From Sinohyriopsis cumingii (lineage: Eukaryota; Mollusca; Bivalvia; Unionida; Unionidae): a stretch of 64,000 nt of DNA. Under the pieces are notes generated by a model. That model was not told where the DNA came from. It saw only the letters and a program-made list of their open reading frames with translations, and did no database searches. The position numbers and the translations under genes were made by a program. The DNA lies in NCBI GenBank assembly GCA_028554795.2, contig CM068828.1, forward strand, positions 15,676,814-15,740,813, in the 5' to 3' direction. Shown in pieces: positions 11,346-24,839 of this stretch; positions within the stretch are counted from its first letter, which is position 1; each line of letters starts with the position of its first letter.

Positions 11346-12198
11346 AGGTATATACGGGAAACATATCCATGAATTTTTTCAGTGCAAATATTCTTGTTCA
11401 GGAGTGTAACCTGGAAACTGTTCAAGATAATACATGGTTTATAAATTAGGCTAGTGGAGGATGTATGCCTTATATTTATGGGGCAAAACTTCAAAACCTT
11501 TGAAGATGTGTCTTTGATATTTTGTACATGTATTATAGCAGTGGTGTTGATATGTCTTTTGCTGTTCATAATTCTTCATGTGTAGTATTTGTAATTCTTT
11601 GGTTCATTCTTTGAGCCATTCAGTTGCCATACTTTCACTTCCAAATCAGAACTCCCAAACTGTTAAAAACATCTCTCTGAACCCTGGTACATGTATTGGA
11701 TTTGTGACCATTTGCTATTCACACTTTCAGTTTTATTATTTGTTATGATATTGTCCACTTCTGTTTCTGTCCATCATCTTCACGATCATTTGTTTGGCAA
11801 AACTACCAAACTAGCTACAAATAAAATATCTATGAAACTTCGTTTCTTTATTACACTAATGCTGTGGAACTTTGGTGCATTTATTAGACTGGTGGTGTGA
11901 ATATGCTTTGTACTATTCACAATCCTTCTGTTTAAATATTTTGTATGCTTTTGCCTATTTTCCATCCATAAGTAATGCTTTCATTGTAATGTAAAAATAC
12001 CCAGACTCATTCAGGATATCTCACTTAAGCTTTATACAGGCTAGTGGTCAATATATGCCATGAGCTACTGGGAATTCTTCAGGTTGAATAGTTTTTGTTA
12101 TTGTCCAGCAGAAACTCCATCCATCTCTCTGTTGTTTACACTTTTTGTTCATTGATCAATACTTTAAAAGCAGTCAGTATATCCCTTTATCACTTTGT
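11346..12198. other. No recognised feature
   Basis: AT-rich sequence with short ORFs only. A loose similarity between stretches near 11380-11640, 11650-11930 and 11940-12170 (phrases such as 'ccatccat', 'ttcacttcc', 'ctagtgg') suggests an ancient repeat of roughly 280 bp, but it is too decayed to define. Confidence 0.3.
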
Positions 12199-12213
12199 GT
12201 GTGTGTATGTATC

Positions 12214-12216
<3 letters not shown>

Positions 12217-12299
<83 letters not shown>

Positions 12300-12312
12300 T
12301 ATATATATATAT
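12217..12312. repeat. (AT)n microsatellite
   Basis: An uninterrupted AT run from about 12217 to 12291, then a short (AC)n and more (AT)n. ORFs reading IYIYIY across it are artefacts. Confidence 0.97.
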
Positions 12313-12413
12313 CACTAGTAATCTAGATATACCTTTTGCTCTTGGTCATTTGTATACATTCTTGTCATATTAGTGGGTCAGACAAAGTAGATAACTAACT
12401 TCTTTTTTCGCTT

Positions 12414-12823
12414 ATAAGTACATGACAATATCAACACATATAAGTACATGACAATATCAACACTTATAAGTACATGACAATATCAACACATATAAGTACA
12501 TGACAATATCAACACTTATAAGTATATGACAATATCAACACATATAAGTACATGACAATATCAACACTTATAAGTACATGACAATATCAACACTTATAAG
12601 TATATGACAGTATCAACACTTATAAGTATATGACAATCTCAACACTTATAAGTACATGTCAATATCAACACTTATAAGTACATGACAGTGTCAACACTTA
12701 TAAGTACATGACAATGTCAACACTTATAAGTACATGACAATATCAACACTTACAAGTATATGACAGTATCAACACTTATAAGTACATGACAATATCAACA
12801 CTTATAAGTACATGACAATATCA
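12414..12823. repeat. 26-bp minisatellite
   Basis: About 16 copies of CATGACAATATCAACAC followed by TTATAAGTA, 26 bp per unit, with CTTATAAG/CATATAAG and CATG/TATG variants. CTTATAAG is itself a perfect 8-bp palindrome in most units. Confidence 0.95.
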
Positions 12824-13907
12824 TGATTCACGTGGCTGCATCATAGTATGATAGAAATGACAGGTTGTAAAGACAATATTAGCAAGTTTCATTTAAACAT
12901 TTGTCATTGTCAGCTAAGTTGAAGTCTTGTATGAACAATATGCCAGGGTAAGGTTGAATGGGTTTTGTTAACTTCATTTTGGATGGAGTTATAGCCTTTG
13001 TTAATTAACTTAATAATAACTTCACGTGGGATCTTGCTTATAACTGGCACAGCTCAAGAAACATTCAGTCGATTCTGATGTGGTTTGATAAGAACATTGT
13101 ATCATAGATTGGCATATGCTTTTATGGGTTTAGATTTTGTAATTTTAACTGTGCGTAATGCATACATGTTAAAGAATAAGAGTTTGGTGTTTTAAACATG
13201 TATCCTTTACATTCTCTCCAATTTAAATGATTAGTGCAAATTGATTTTTTTTCATTTAGAAATAAATATCAAATTACATTTTGAAATTTGTAATTTCTAA
13301 TTCCTGATGTTGCTGTTTTTACAATTTATAATTCTTGATGTCGCTGTTTGTGAAATTTGTAATTTATGATGTCTTTACAGTCAAGGAAAATTTACATTTA
13401 TTAGTTATACACAGATAGTCTTTTTGAGTTATCATACTGTATATGAAATGATGTTTTCATTTTATGTGTATATTGTATGTAGTATTTGTCATATTTAAGT
13501 AGAATGTTGTTCAAGATTTATACATGTTACTTTAATTTTGAACTGTGCAAGTAAATAGTAGGAGTTCATCTTTTGAGTGGATAACTTAATTCATTTTATT
13601 TATTTTTGCATTAATGCAGTTATCGGTAACCTTTGTGTTTGAAGAAACATATTCATTGAACTAGTCTACATGTACTTTTAAATACAGAATTTCATTGGAA
13701 AGTTGTGATATAAGTAGCTATCATCATAAAGCACTTAAAATGGTACGTTTTGGAGTCTTTTGACTCTCATCTGTATCAGAAATTTCTAGTTTTTTAAATT
13801 TTACTTTTCAATTAACTACTGAAAATTACTGTGCTGTCTCATTTTTGACTTCATGGATTTGTTAATGTCTGTGATAAATGCATGTCATTGTAAACATTTC
13901 ATACAGT

Positions 13908-14100
13908 CAGTCCAGTAGCCCTGAGTAATTGGTTTACCCAATAAAATTTGTCCAGTAGCCTTGAGTAGTTGGTTTACCCATTACAATCTGTCCATTAGCC
14001 CAGAGTAATTGCTATACCCAATACACTGTTCATTAGCCCAGAGTAATTGTTATCCTATTACAATCTGTCTGGTACCCCTGAGTAATTGTTCAACCCATTA
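13908..14100. repeat. About 41-bp degenerate tandem repeat
   Basis: Roughly five units, each with a GTCCAGTAGCCCTGAGTAAT-like block followed by a TTTACCCAATA-like block. Blocks begin near 13910, 13949, 13989, 14028 and 14067. The interval 12830-13905 before it holds nothing recognised. Confidence 0.8.
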
Positions 14101-14620
14101 AATAAAGAAAGAATGCTTAAATTGCACATGTTGAAAACAGAATTCTTGGAAAAAAAATGAACATAAGCCATGATATATTTTGATCACGAAATGATTGTTG
14201 CATTCCTAATTAAATAATTATTAATTTTTTTATCTGATCTTTCATGCTTTAAATTTGAATATTCCATTGTTTAATCTTTCATTTTTGTCTTTACCAACGT
14301 TGCTTAATATGCCTTTAAATATTGCTCATTAATTTAAAAATCAAGACTTCACAAATACTTAAAGCATACCACTGTAAATAAGCGAATATAAAAAATAAAT
14401 AGAAACAACTTTGACTCATTGCAAAAATAAGTATATTCAATTGTCCAGATGTTACAGAATGGTTATTTTACAAGTATATGTATATGCAGTTAATCCAGAT
14501 GTTATAGAGTTGTTATATTATAAGCAAATGATGGTTGGCATTCAAGGATGTAGCACTAATGTCAGCAAGCACTAAAGCGTCTTATTCAGCTATTCAGAAA
14601 CTTACAAAAGTAGCACCTGG

Positions 14621-14621
<1 letters not shown>

Positions 14622-14694
<73 letters not shown>
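14622..14694. repeat. (AT)n microsatellite
   Basis: Uninterrupted alternating AT of about 72 bp. The flanking sequences 14105-14620 and 14700-16370 show no gene or repeat that could be recognised. Confidence 0.97.
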
Positions 14695-14696
<2 letters not shown>

Positions 14697-16374
14697 TATT
14701 TTAACAAAACCTATATAGATCTCAAATATACCTGATACCACGTGTCTAGAATACTTATTGAAAATCCTTTGATAGGTAAACAGTGTTTGTTACTTGAATG
14801 GTTGGCCATAGAAAAAGAACAGGATAGAATGGGGGCACTCTGTGGACAGACTATTTAATTTTAGGACACTTAACATTAATTAAAAGTGAGAAGCATGAGG
14901 TTGCAGATGTAACATGATTTCAAAATAAATGCATGCAAGTATTATGTATTTATACATAAAAAGCACCAAACAGAACATTACGAAGAAATATCAGGTTACT
15001 TAATTATGTCTAGAAAGTTTTCAGGTACAGTGGGTTTGATTTGTTGAACGCAGCTCATTTGTACAGAATCATCACTTATAATTTCATATTTACAGTTACT
15101 ATCATTTTGTATAAAAATGATATGGACCTACTTATGATGATGGGGACTATTTCATTATAATTTAGTTGCTGAATGGAATCTATACTTTGCTTTAAACATT
15201 TGTACACTCTGAATCCAAATTTAATTCTCAGTGAAGGTTACTGTTGTGTGTCATTTCACATGATTGGAAAGACTGACAAGTGATGGTTTGGATGAACATA
15301 AATAAGGTCAGTGTCTTGTAGTAATTTCAGTGAAATGTACATTTTTTGAAAAAAAGTTACTTGTCTTCATGAGAAATTCTCAATAAATAAGCACGAAAAT
15401 ATTGTTCTAAAAGTAGGTATAAAATATTTTTAGTAAAATTATCTTCTGTTTTTCTTTTTTTAATTTACAATAGTCACATATATGTTTTAGTTCGTAAACA
15501 TGTCAGTCTTTTGATTTTAGACTTCATTTGCATGAAACTTTAGAATTTTTCAGTAATAAAACAAACTTATCTGTACAGAAAAAATACGTTGTGCAAACAT
15601 GGGGATTTTTTTGGATTGACTACAAAAAAAATTAAAAGATGACATAGATTAAACTATCAATTATTAATTACATATCTGTATATAATTATTATCCAGATTT
15701 AACATCATTTTTATAATGTTAACTTGTTGATCTGCAGATATTGTGATCAGTATCTTCTCTTGGTATATTGGATTTTGTTTTCAAATACATGGATTTGGGT
15801 TTTTCAAAATAAAGTCAACATAGTTTCACATCCAGAAATTTTCTTCTTTATGTAAATGTTATTCCTTGACACACAGGATAGCATAGACCTATTTTACTGT
15901 TTTGAAGGTGAAATAATTTGTTGTGGTTCTTTAGCATTGGAGTATTTGCAGAAGTTTTCGTTGCTAATTTTTTTACTATTAGTGAATCTTTCCACTTCTT
16001 GTTCTTGGATTATATAAAAGTATTCCATAATTGTATATGTTTTCCCTACATATAAAAATGCAAGTGTGATAAAAATAAGTACATGTGTTTCTTTGTTTCC
16101 CCTGATGATTTTTTACATGTAATTGGGACCTGTTCAGAGTGTTGATATTATATTTGTCATGAAAGGAACCACTTATACTTCTATTAAACTGTGAGAATGA
16201 TTATATGCAGGGTTAGCTTTTTCTTACTTTAGATGCTGATATAAGTGTTATATTAATGCATGCCCATGTATGAGTTGTTTTACAATTCAGTTAATCACAT
16301 ATTGAAATTGCAACACATGACATGTATATTCTGGAAAAAATGTGTCTCCTAAGATGTCCTTATACACTGTATAC

Positions 16375-16818
16375 CCTCATGAACATGTCATTTTACCCAG
16401 ATATCTTTATACAATGTATGACCTACAAGATCATGCCATGTTACCCAGATATCTTTATACAATGTATGACCTTCAAGATCATGTCATATTACCCAGATAT
16501 CTTTATACAATGTATGACCTTCAAGATCATGTCATATTACCCAGATATCTTTATACAAAGTATGACCTTTAAGATCATGCCATATTACCCAGATATCTTT
16601 CTACAATGTATGACCTTCAAGATCATGCCATTATACAATGTATGACCTTCAAGATCATGTCATATTACCCAGATGTCTTTATACAATGTATGACCTTCAA
16701 GATCATGCCATATTACCCAGATATCTTTATACAATGTATGACCTTCAAGATCATGTCATATTACCCAGATATCTTTATACAATATATGACCTTCAAGATC
16801 ATGCCATATTACCCAGCA
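16375..16818. repeat. 48-bp minisatellite
   Basis: About nine copies of a 48-bp unit (CAGATATCTTTATACAATGT, ATGACCTTCAAGATCATG, then YATATTACC). One unit near 16628 has lost the CATATTACCCAGATATCTTT part. GATATC and AAGATCATG variants are shared by all. The overlapping long ORFs in several frames exist only because 48 is divisible by three. Confidence 0.95.
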
Positions 16819-17207
16819 TTTCCAAGTATTTGAACTTCGTGTACCTTTTTTCTCAAAAAGTTATAGTTCTGCTTTAAATAATTCTAAAAGATGTTTCACC
16901 ACTCAGAAATATAAAATCACACTTTTTTATTTAATCAGTGAATTTCAGATTTCTATAGTATATTTATAAAAAATTACTACCATTGTTTTGTTGTTAAGTG
17001 AACTGTCAACCCATGGCATATGTCATATTTTCCTTGTTGGTTGCAACATAACTTGTGCCATGGTTGGCCAGTTCTTCGTATGACCTCAAAACATATGTAA
17101 TAATTATATGGTACAAATTCTTTGGTACATGCAGCATATAAACATAATTGTCATGACATTTGTTTCTAGAATGACAATGCTATTTTAATTTCACTTTAAT
17201 CTAACTA

Positions 17208-17420
17208 ACTGGAATGCTTGTTTCTAGGATGCTTATTGTAATGTTTCTTTAATCTAACTGTATCTGGAATGCTTGTTTATAGGATGCTTATTTCAATGTG
17301 ATTTCACTTTAACTGTAACTGGAATGCTTGTTTATAGGATGCTTATTTCAATGTGATTTCACTTTAACTGTAACTGGAATGCTTGTTTCTAGGATGCTTA
17401 TTTCATTGTAATTTTACACT
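17208..17420. repeat. About 55-bp tandem repeat
   Basis: Four units of ACTGGAATGCTTGTTTMTAG followed by GATGCTTATTTCAATGTG and an ATCTAACTGTA-like tail, starting near 17210, 17268, 17323 and 17378. Confidence 0.85.
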
Positions 17421-17840
17421 AATCTGACTGTAACTGTGATCATTTTTTACATAAATTTGTTTTTTTAAAATCTTTTAAGACATTCAGATGTTTTTATCAT
17501 CATTTCTAAATAAGATGTAAATGCCTTGTAGTCATTTGTTCAGTGCTTTAAACTCTGTGTTTGTAAATTGAAACTCTATGAGGGAAAGAAATAAGAATTT
17601 CATTATGATATCATACGTATAAATAGTGCCTTAGATAATGTTGATATAATCTACTGTATTTACCATATATGTTGGGACACCATCTTTGTTGGGACACCAT
17701 ACATTAATTTTAAAAGTAATTTTTGTGTGCACTCTATTTTCTGGGACACATCATGTTTTTAGAGTTGTAAGTTGTGGGACACCTTTTAAATCATTCGAAA
17801 ATTACATGTTGGAAAATGCACTCAAACTGAAATTTTATTT

Positions 17841-18246
17841 TTAAAAAAAATAAAACTGTGTACTTGAGATAATCTTTAATCTACTGCAGAAGCACCTCAT
17901 CAACACAACCCTTCTCCTGCACACGTACGATCCATTCTTTCGGTACATGATTATTTTTTTTAGCTTTCTCAGACTGTGAAAAATTGTTAGAGGCAACACA
18001 GCACCTGAAGCGGAAACTGCAAGGACAAAAGTCAGATTATTTTTCAAATCTGCACTAGTCTTGCTAATTCTCACAATTTTGACCCATCTTATTGTCAGTC
18101 CATCCAAGAATGCGAACAAAGTACACTAGAGTTTCATCCATGTTAATGATTATATTGTCGATGAAATGATCTGTTTCTCTTCTGGCCTTCACGAATTCAT
18201 CACATGATTTTATTTTCTCCAGATCTTCTGGGCAACACTGGGTCAT
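17841..18246 (-). pseudogene. Pogo-like DDE_1 transposase fragment
   Basis: Two overlapping minus-strand frames give the middle of a pogo/Tigger transposase. The first holds INMDETLVYF, the motif with the first catalytic Asp. After a frameshift come a KT-rich stretch and LTFVLAVSASGAVLPLTIF, the conserved strand block after it. An upstream CPEDLEKIKSCDEF stretch fits the linker before the catalytic domain. The second Asp, the last acidic residue and the N-terminal CENP-B-type DNA-binding domain are not recognisable. It would have catalysed cut-and-paste at TA sites. Confidence 0.72.
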
Positions 18247-18502
18247 CGATGTTCAGACATGAAGCACTATATTGTGTAATTTTAAAAACTGTTCCATTGT
18301 TTCAATTTATTTTCAAAATTTCTGTTAATTCCGGTGAAAAGGAACCAAAGTTAGTTCCCATATCTCGGCTGTCTTTGTATATTCAAAAATAAAGAATAAA
18401 AAATCAGCACACTTAAAAGAATCTATAGTCGGCTTCCAAGGTCAGCTTGTTTTGCAATAAAATAACCTTTGTATTGATATCCTTTAAAAAAAAATACCAG
18501 CT

Positions 18503-19463
18503 TCAGAGTCCAAAGTAGGTTCCAAGGTCAGCTTGCTTTGTAATAAAAATAACCTTTGTCTTTGATGTCCTGTTGGTAAGTTCAAAGAAGTTTACTGCTG
18601 GCTGCCAGTTGTGTTTATTCACCACCTGGGTTTCTGTATGCCTGGCATCTGTAGTTATACTTAATACAAAGAAGCATTGATGTTTGTGGGAAAATGGTAA
18701 TGATACTTTTGTAACCCATGCTGGCAAAAGATTGTTACTTGCACTCAAGTGAATTGTTTTCAAATAATGATTTTTATTTGTAAGATATTGTCATACAGTA
18801 TACCTGGATATAATTCAATCTTGGTTATTTTGTACTTAACACTGTGTTGTGCATGAATGGCAGTTGTCTTCATTATATAGGTTGATTATTTCCCTCTCAT
18901 TTGTGAAATCATTTGTTTCTCTTCTGGCCTTCACGAATTCATCACAATTTTATTTCTCCAAATATTCTGGTCAGTGCTGGGTCATTGACATCCATGCATG
19001 AATCACTATATTGTGTCACTTTAAAATTTGTTCCACTGTTTCAATTTATTTTCAAAATTCCCATGAATACCAGTGAAAAGGAACCAAAGTTTGCTTCCAT
19101 ATCTCAGTCGTCTTTGTATATTAAAAAAAACAATTTGCTCACTTCAAAGAATCCATAGTTGGCTTCTGATGTTGGCTTGCTTTGCATAAAATAGCCTTTG
19201 TATTGATATCCTTTACAAACAAAGAAGTAACCAAAGTCGGCTTCTGAGATCGGCTTGCTTTGTAATAAAAATAACTTTGTCTTTGATGTCCTGTCGGTAG
19301 GTTCAAAGAAGGAGTTAACTGCTCGCTGCCAGTCATGTTTATTCATCACCAGGGCCTCTTTGTGCTTGGCATCTGTAGTTACAATTAATACAAAGAAGCA
19401 TTGATGTCTGCAGGTAAATAATAAGAATACTTTTGTAACCCGAGCTGGTGAAAAGATTGTCAC
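18503..19463 (-). pseudogene. Duplicated unknown coding-like segment inside pogo-like element
   Basis: The two copies of the internal duplication both carry a related minus-strand reading frame, with (M/V)NKHDWQRAVNSFFEPT-like residues in the right copy and VNKHNWQPAVNFFELTNRTS in the left. Position upstream of the DDE block would make this part of the N-terminal region of the transposase, but no helix-turn-helix could be recognised. It may equally be non-coding. Confidence 0.3.
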
Positions 19464-20054
19464 TTACACTCAAGTGAATGTGTTTTCAAATGATGATTTT
19501 TATTTGTGAGATACTGTCATGCAGTAGACCTGGATATAATTCAGTCTTGATTATTTTGCACCTAACACTGTGTCATGCCTGAATGGCGTCTTCAAGATAT
19601 CGGTTGATTATTTCCTTCATTTGCGATTTTGTTGGATCAGGTTTCAGTCGGATAACATGTTCAGACCTTTCAGCACAAACACACATAATTTATTTCTCAA
19701 TGTTGACATCAATGAACAATGTGGCATATGTTATCAGACGTAATTGATACATGCCACAGTATGGAAGCCTACGCTACTTATACAGATTTCGTGGACATAT
19801 TTTCTTTAATGCTGATGTTGAAGAAAGGAATAAATGATAACAACACATGGTTAGTTTCTTTCTTTTTATTATCAAGTAAGCATTTTATTTATTTTATTGC
19901 AACATGCAGTGGGGTGGGGGACGAGCACAAATGCAATACAAATTTATTTCGTTTCTTAAGTCTTGGGACCAAAGTGAAAAAATGTTTCACCATAAGTTCT
20001 GGGACATGAAAAAAATTCTTTATCATTTCCCAACATATATGGTAAATAAGTATT

Positions 20055-21530
20055 ATGCATGTAAATAGTGCCTTGGATACTGTTAATAGGTTCTACCAAA
20101 CAAGTATTCACTTTTGCTGTCTAATTACACTGTTCTATTAAAGAAGCAAGTAGTATATAGGAATCGCTTTGTTTTGTCTGTCCATCCTTCCATGTGGATT
20201 AATTTTCCATTGATGAAACTTGCAGTGTGGCTTCATTTGGGATGAATTTGTTTTGGACACAAGTCTGTTGTTTGGACTTACTTTTCAGCCACTTTGTCAC
20301 ACATTGACTCAGGTTGCAATTCTTTATTACCCGTTTCTTCCAGACTTGCACTCAGGTTGCAGGTTGGGATGAGAATATCTTGCTTGTCAAAACTGGGATG
20401 TTTTGATGTACTTTCCAGGATCAATTTAATATTTCTAAAAAGTTTCATTGTTATGGACTGTGACTTTTATATCAGAACATTTACTGTTGTTATTCTAATA
20501 GAAGTCCATCTTCTAATAAATGGACCCCTCCCTTTTTTCCACACAAGAATTAGAAATTCCTACCTTATTAAGGCTTATAGATCTGTATATATCCAGTATG
20601 TTATTTCCGAATAATTAAAACAGTACATGAATATTCCAACAACAGTTATGAAATTGAAAACAACTTCATTTATAAATGTTTTCAGCAAAACAGTGATGTA
20701 CGGTATTCAGCGCCCACCCTGTGAAAATTGCACTGCCCCTGGGAATTTATATGACTAATTATCTTATTTAACTTTGATGGTAAATGTATGTTTGGATTAA
20801 GGGGCATTGCATACCAAAACTATTCTGATGTATTCTTGACCAATTGGAAAAGAACTTTTCTAAGTCATGCTCCCGTTTTTTATTTTATTTGAATGTTCTA
20901 TGGTTTTGTCATATTTCAGACAAGGGATATGACTCTGGATTACATGCTTGTTACATTGTGCATCCTATTGTGATGTGGTGCCATGGAGATTTAGCTAAAA
21001 TCTTCAATTGTATTTATTTTCTGTTAAAGTTATATATTCCATATTAGTTTTCTCATTCATCTCTTTTGATAAATAAAAATAATTATGGGCATTCATAGCT
21101 TCAGAATATTCTTACATTTATATACTGATAGAATATAAAGTTTATTACATAGTCATTGAAATTGATGGATTGCCGAATCTGCCCAAAAGTCAGTCAGATG
21201 TTGATAGAATGCAACCAACAAATTGCTACTAACAGTGGCTCACAGATCAATGCTATTATTGGTTAGATGTGAATGTGTGGTAATATACATCCTGGCTTAA
21301 GGATAATTGCAGTGGACTGCACAGTTTTAATTGTCACTATACATACACAAATTCAAATAATGATAACTTTTGAAATTTTTCATCCAATGTTATGTACTTG
21401 CTATGTACTGATATTTGTGGGCTCTGGTGAAATTGTTCATCCAGTTGTTAAGCAATTTTCAATGTATACTGAACATTTAAGTTTTTGCCAGTTATAACAA
21501 TTTCTAAGCTAAAGAGCAGGCAGATCCATT
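20055..21530. other. No recognised feature
   Basis: AT-rich sequence with ORFs of up to about 106 codons (20294-20614, plus) that show no recognisable domain, no good splice context and no repeat. Confidence 0.35.
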
Positions 21531-21745
21531 TATGTTTTTGTCTGAAGGCACACAAGAAAGTGTATGCTTTTTTCACCCAGAGAAGACATGAGTACATGGT
21601 TAAAAATTGCAACCTTTTGTCTGAAGGCACACAAGAGAGTGTATGCTTTGTTCTCCTAGAGAAGACTTGTGGACATGGATGAAAAGTACATAATTTTTTT
21701 CTGGTGCACAATAGAGAGTTTATGCCTTTTAACATAGAGAAGGCT
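21531..21745. repeat. About 79-bp tandem repeat, three units
   Basis: Units share TTTTGTCTGAAGGCACACAA, AGTGTATGCTTT and AGAGAAGAC(A/T)TG; they begin near 21533, 21613 and 21692, the last being most diverged. Confidence 0.8.
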
Positions 21746-23400
21746 AGTAGAGTGATAATTTATGTTTTAGAGTTTCAGTATTGATTAATACCTTCTGTGC
21801 CCCATGACTTTGTTGTCAGTCTCACTAAATGAAACATATATGCATGCAGATATGTGGATTGTGATCCATGAAAGTTACTAACAGGCGCCATTGTAAGAGG
21901 GTAGTAATGTAGAGATAAAAACTGACCTAGTTCAGTAACCTACAGTATAGCACTACTCATATACATGATTGTTTATTATGGCTATGATCTGTATCAGTGC
22001 TTGAATGGTGAACAAACTGACCACTATTGTATTACACACAACCAAAGTTTTCAGTTAGGCTTGTATTATCGATCAACAGTACACTGTGTGTATTGTCTGT
22101 GGCAGAGATAGTCTGCAATTAGTTTAAACTGTTTGAGGATATTTTATTCTGGCAGAGAACATTTCATATAACTACAGATGAGAATATTTTTATATTAAAC
22201 AATTACCATGGTATATAAAAATGGTACAAAATTAGTAGATTGGTGCTTATTGTATTTTGAAAGAATATGTGGATATATCCAATTCTGAGATTAATCTACC
22301 AGATCAGTGGAGTGTGCATAATCTTACATTAAATATTAAATCTCTATGCAGTGGAATAATCTTGGAACAGAAAAGCCATTATTTGATATTGTGCTGGAAA
22401 AAATAAAGCCACTGACATTGACTTGACAACTTTGTACAGATAATCAAATGAATGAATACTAAATTGATTATGATGATGACATCGAAACATCAAATATTGT
22501 GGCTTAAGTATTGATGATCACCATGGATATATTAATTTGATATAGTATTAATACACTGTATATAAAAACACAACATATGCCAAAAAATGGATTTATTTAT
22601 GATGATAATGAATGTTGGGAAATGGCAGCATTTTTGTGTATGGTTATTTGGATGTGAAGATACAGAATCCAGAGTCAGTACTTGATGATAACACAAGAAA
22701 CATAGTGGGTTAAAAGTTTAAAACCAGGACAATAATACATTTGAAATTCGTGGAAGTGAGTGCACGTGATTTCACCAGATACCAATGTATAGAAATTATT
22801 CCTCACTTTAAATGGTAAAATATCTTGAGAGACACTAAATTGCCTTATAAGATTACCATTTATGGTATAGAAACATTCATAATTAATGACATATAACAAC
22901 TACCATCCAATAAAGACTAATGTGAAAGAAATTTGGTATCAGTTAGACACAAATTTAGAGGATAATAAACAGTATTTCCTTTTAAAGCATGTAATTCTTA
23001 TATAAAAGGTTCATTGGCGTTGGGACACAGTGCAATGGTGTGTGCCTTTGTAAGCATGAACTATACAACAGTGAATATCATTATGAATATTTAAAATCAC
23101 ATTTACTATTGTTAAGTGTTGGTATACGATGTCTGTCTTAAGTGCAGCATTGTAGTCAAATCATGTAATCGGCTTTGATGACCATGTGGATCTGTTTGTG
23201 ACTAGCGTGTGTGTGTGCCAGCAATGATTTGCCAATGCAACTTTTCTATAAATACCCGACAGCACTGAAAAAACACTTGACAACATTGTTGGAAAAGATA
23301 TTAAAGTTGTTGAAATAATAACCAGGATTGAAATTATTGCAGTTTCTAATCCTGATAGGGGTTTTAAAAGCTATCAAAAATATATTGTCGGAATTTACAA
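21746..23400. other. No recognised feature before the PolB remnant
   Basis: AT-rich, no confident ORF or repeat. The left end of Polinton copy A should fall in or just left of this stretch, but no terminal inverted repeat could be identified by eye. Confidence 0.3.
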
Positions 23401-24839
23401 TTGGAGAAAGATTTTCCATTATATATTAGTATGCTGACTGTGGTTCAACTAAGGCAACTAGCATATGAGCTTGGGATACGAATGCTAAACCATATGGGAA
23501 AAGTTGACATACTTGCATTATTAGGACCACAACTGGTTGTCCCAGACCAACTACAGCCAGTTGTAAATGCAACGACAACAGTAAAACAACTGAAACATTT
23601 AAAGCATGTGTATAATATACGTATGGAAGAAAAGCTGACTTACTCGCATTATTGGGTATTATAGATGAACCATTGTCTGATTGAGACAGCTTTTTGAAGC
23701 TGCAGCACAATTAAATATCTAAATTCGCCAACTTACAAGAGACTGATTTATAAAATTACATGGTAGTGATCACATTCCAGGGAGAGATGCTCGACAAATT
23801 CAATCAAAGATGACTCCTGGAATTATATCTGTGTTACAATGCTCTAGTACCTCGGGAATCAAAGCAAATATTGTTCTCAATGTGCATTTGACTATGCCAA
23901 TTAATCGTAAGTCATCAGACAATTATGGGCTTAAGATGACAACACTTTGGTTTCATGGGGGTCCGTTTACAATTTTAGACCACAAAGACACCAAGGCTAT
24001 CAATATAAAATCAATAAAGATACTGAACAAATTGTTAACCCATTGGAAAATTACACCAATACAGGATTGGGATGGACTTATAAATGATGTATGCAATATG
24101 AAGTGCATATTTCCAGATGAACAAGGTTTTCACTGATTATTTTATACCAACAGCAGATTATGTTCCGCTGTGGTAAGTGATAAATGTTGAAAACAATGAC
24201 AATCAATGTTGTGAGTGAGCAATCTAATGTGCTCTACATTCAGTGACAACGCAGACCAGCGGCAGAGATACTCGTTATACTTGGCTGAACTCTGCTTTTA
24301 GTGGTATAGACTTTCAGATGCAGGTTACTAAGGCCACACTCAAACATTTTGTAACACTTAACCCAGGTAAGGTTAATGTGTTCGCTTGGAACCAAGAAAG
24401 CTTTTATCAGGTTGAACTTTCCCCACATGTACAATGAAAGATTAACATGTTAGACAAAGACTGATATGATGTTGCTGAGTGATATGAATGGTTCTGAGTT
24501 CCTATCTAATTATGGATGGATAAAGAATTTTACCTGGTTGCTTACTGATACAGCAAGCACACCAGTGAAAAATTTCCATACATACGTAGCGTGCGTATAT
24601 TTAACAAACAGTAGTTGCTTGATGACCTTTACAGTGGTGCAATTAGGTGAAAAGCCACTGCGTACGATTATGCCAGAATCTGGTAATAGCATTCGACAGT
24701 TTACCGCAGTGCAACGTAAAAAGAAAGTACGGTATGTCATCTTTGCGGGCTTTTAATGCTTAAAGGTTTCAGTGGAAGATTTCAGCAACTTGTATCGTCC
24801 ATTTTGCAGAATATGTCACTGTATTTCTTACACTGTAAA

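Larger units (their letters stand above)
17654..20051 (-). mobile_element. Pogo/Tigger-like DNA transposon, dead, with TIRs
   Basis: The left end CTGTATTTACCATATATGTT next to TA is matched in inverted orientation by TCCCAACATATATGGTAAAT at the right end (about 20029-20048). This gives terminal inverted repeats of at least 19 bp with minor indels. Inside, on the minus strand, is a DDE_1-type transposase remnant. A segment of roughly 600 bp (18165-18775) is repeated in direct orientation at 18905-19515, so the element carries an internal duplication with about 740-bp offset. Outside the ends, a flank containing TAAATAGTGCCTT(A/G)GATA(A/C)TGTT occurs on both sides (about 17620 and 20060), longer than the TA duplication usual for pogo elements. 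Confidence 0.75.

Noticed and set aside
12095..12373. ORFs reading IYIYIY at 12.1, 14.5 and 53.0 kb
   Set aside because: They are translations of (AT)n microsatellites.
16322..16877. Four overlapping ORFs with 16-residue repeats
   Set aside because: A 48-bp minisatellite leaves several frames open; no gene signals.
20294..20614. 106-codon plus-strand ORF
   Set aside because: No motif, no splice context and composition typical of random AT-rich translation.
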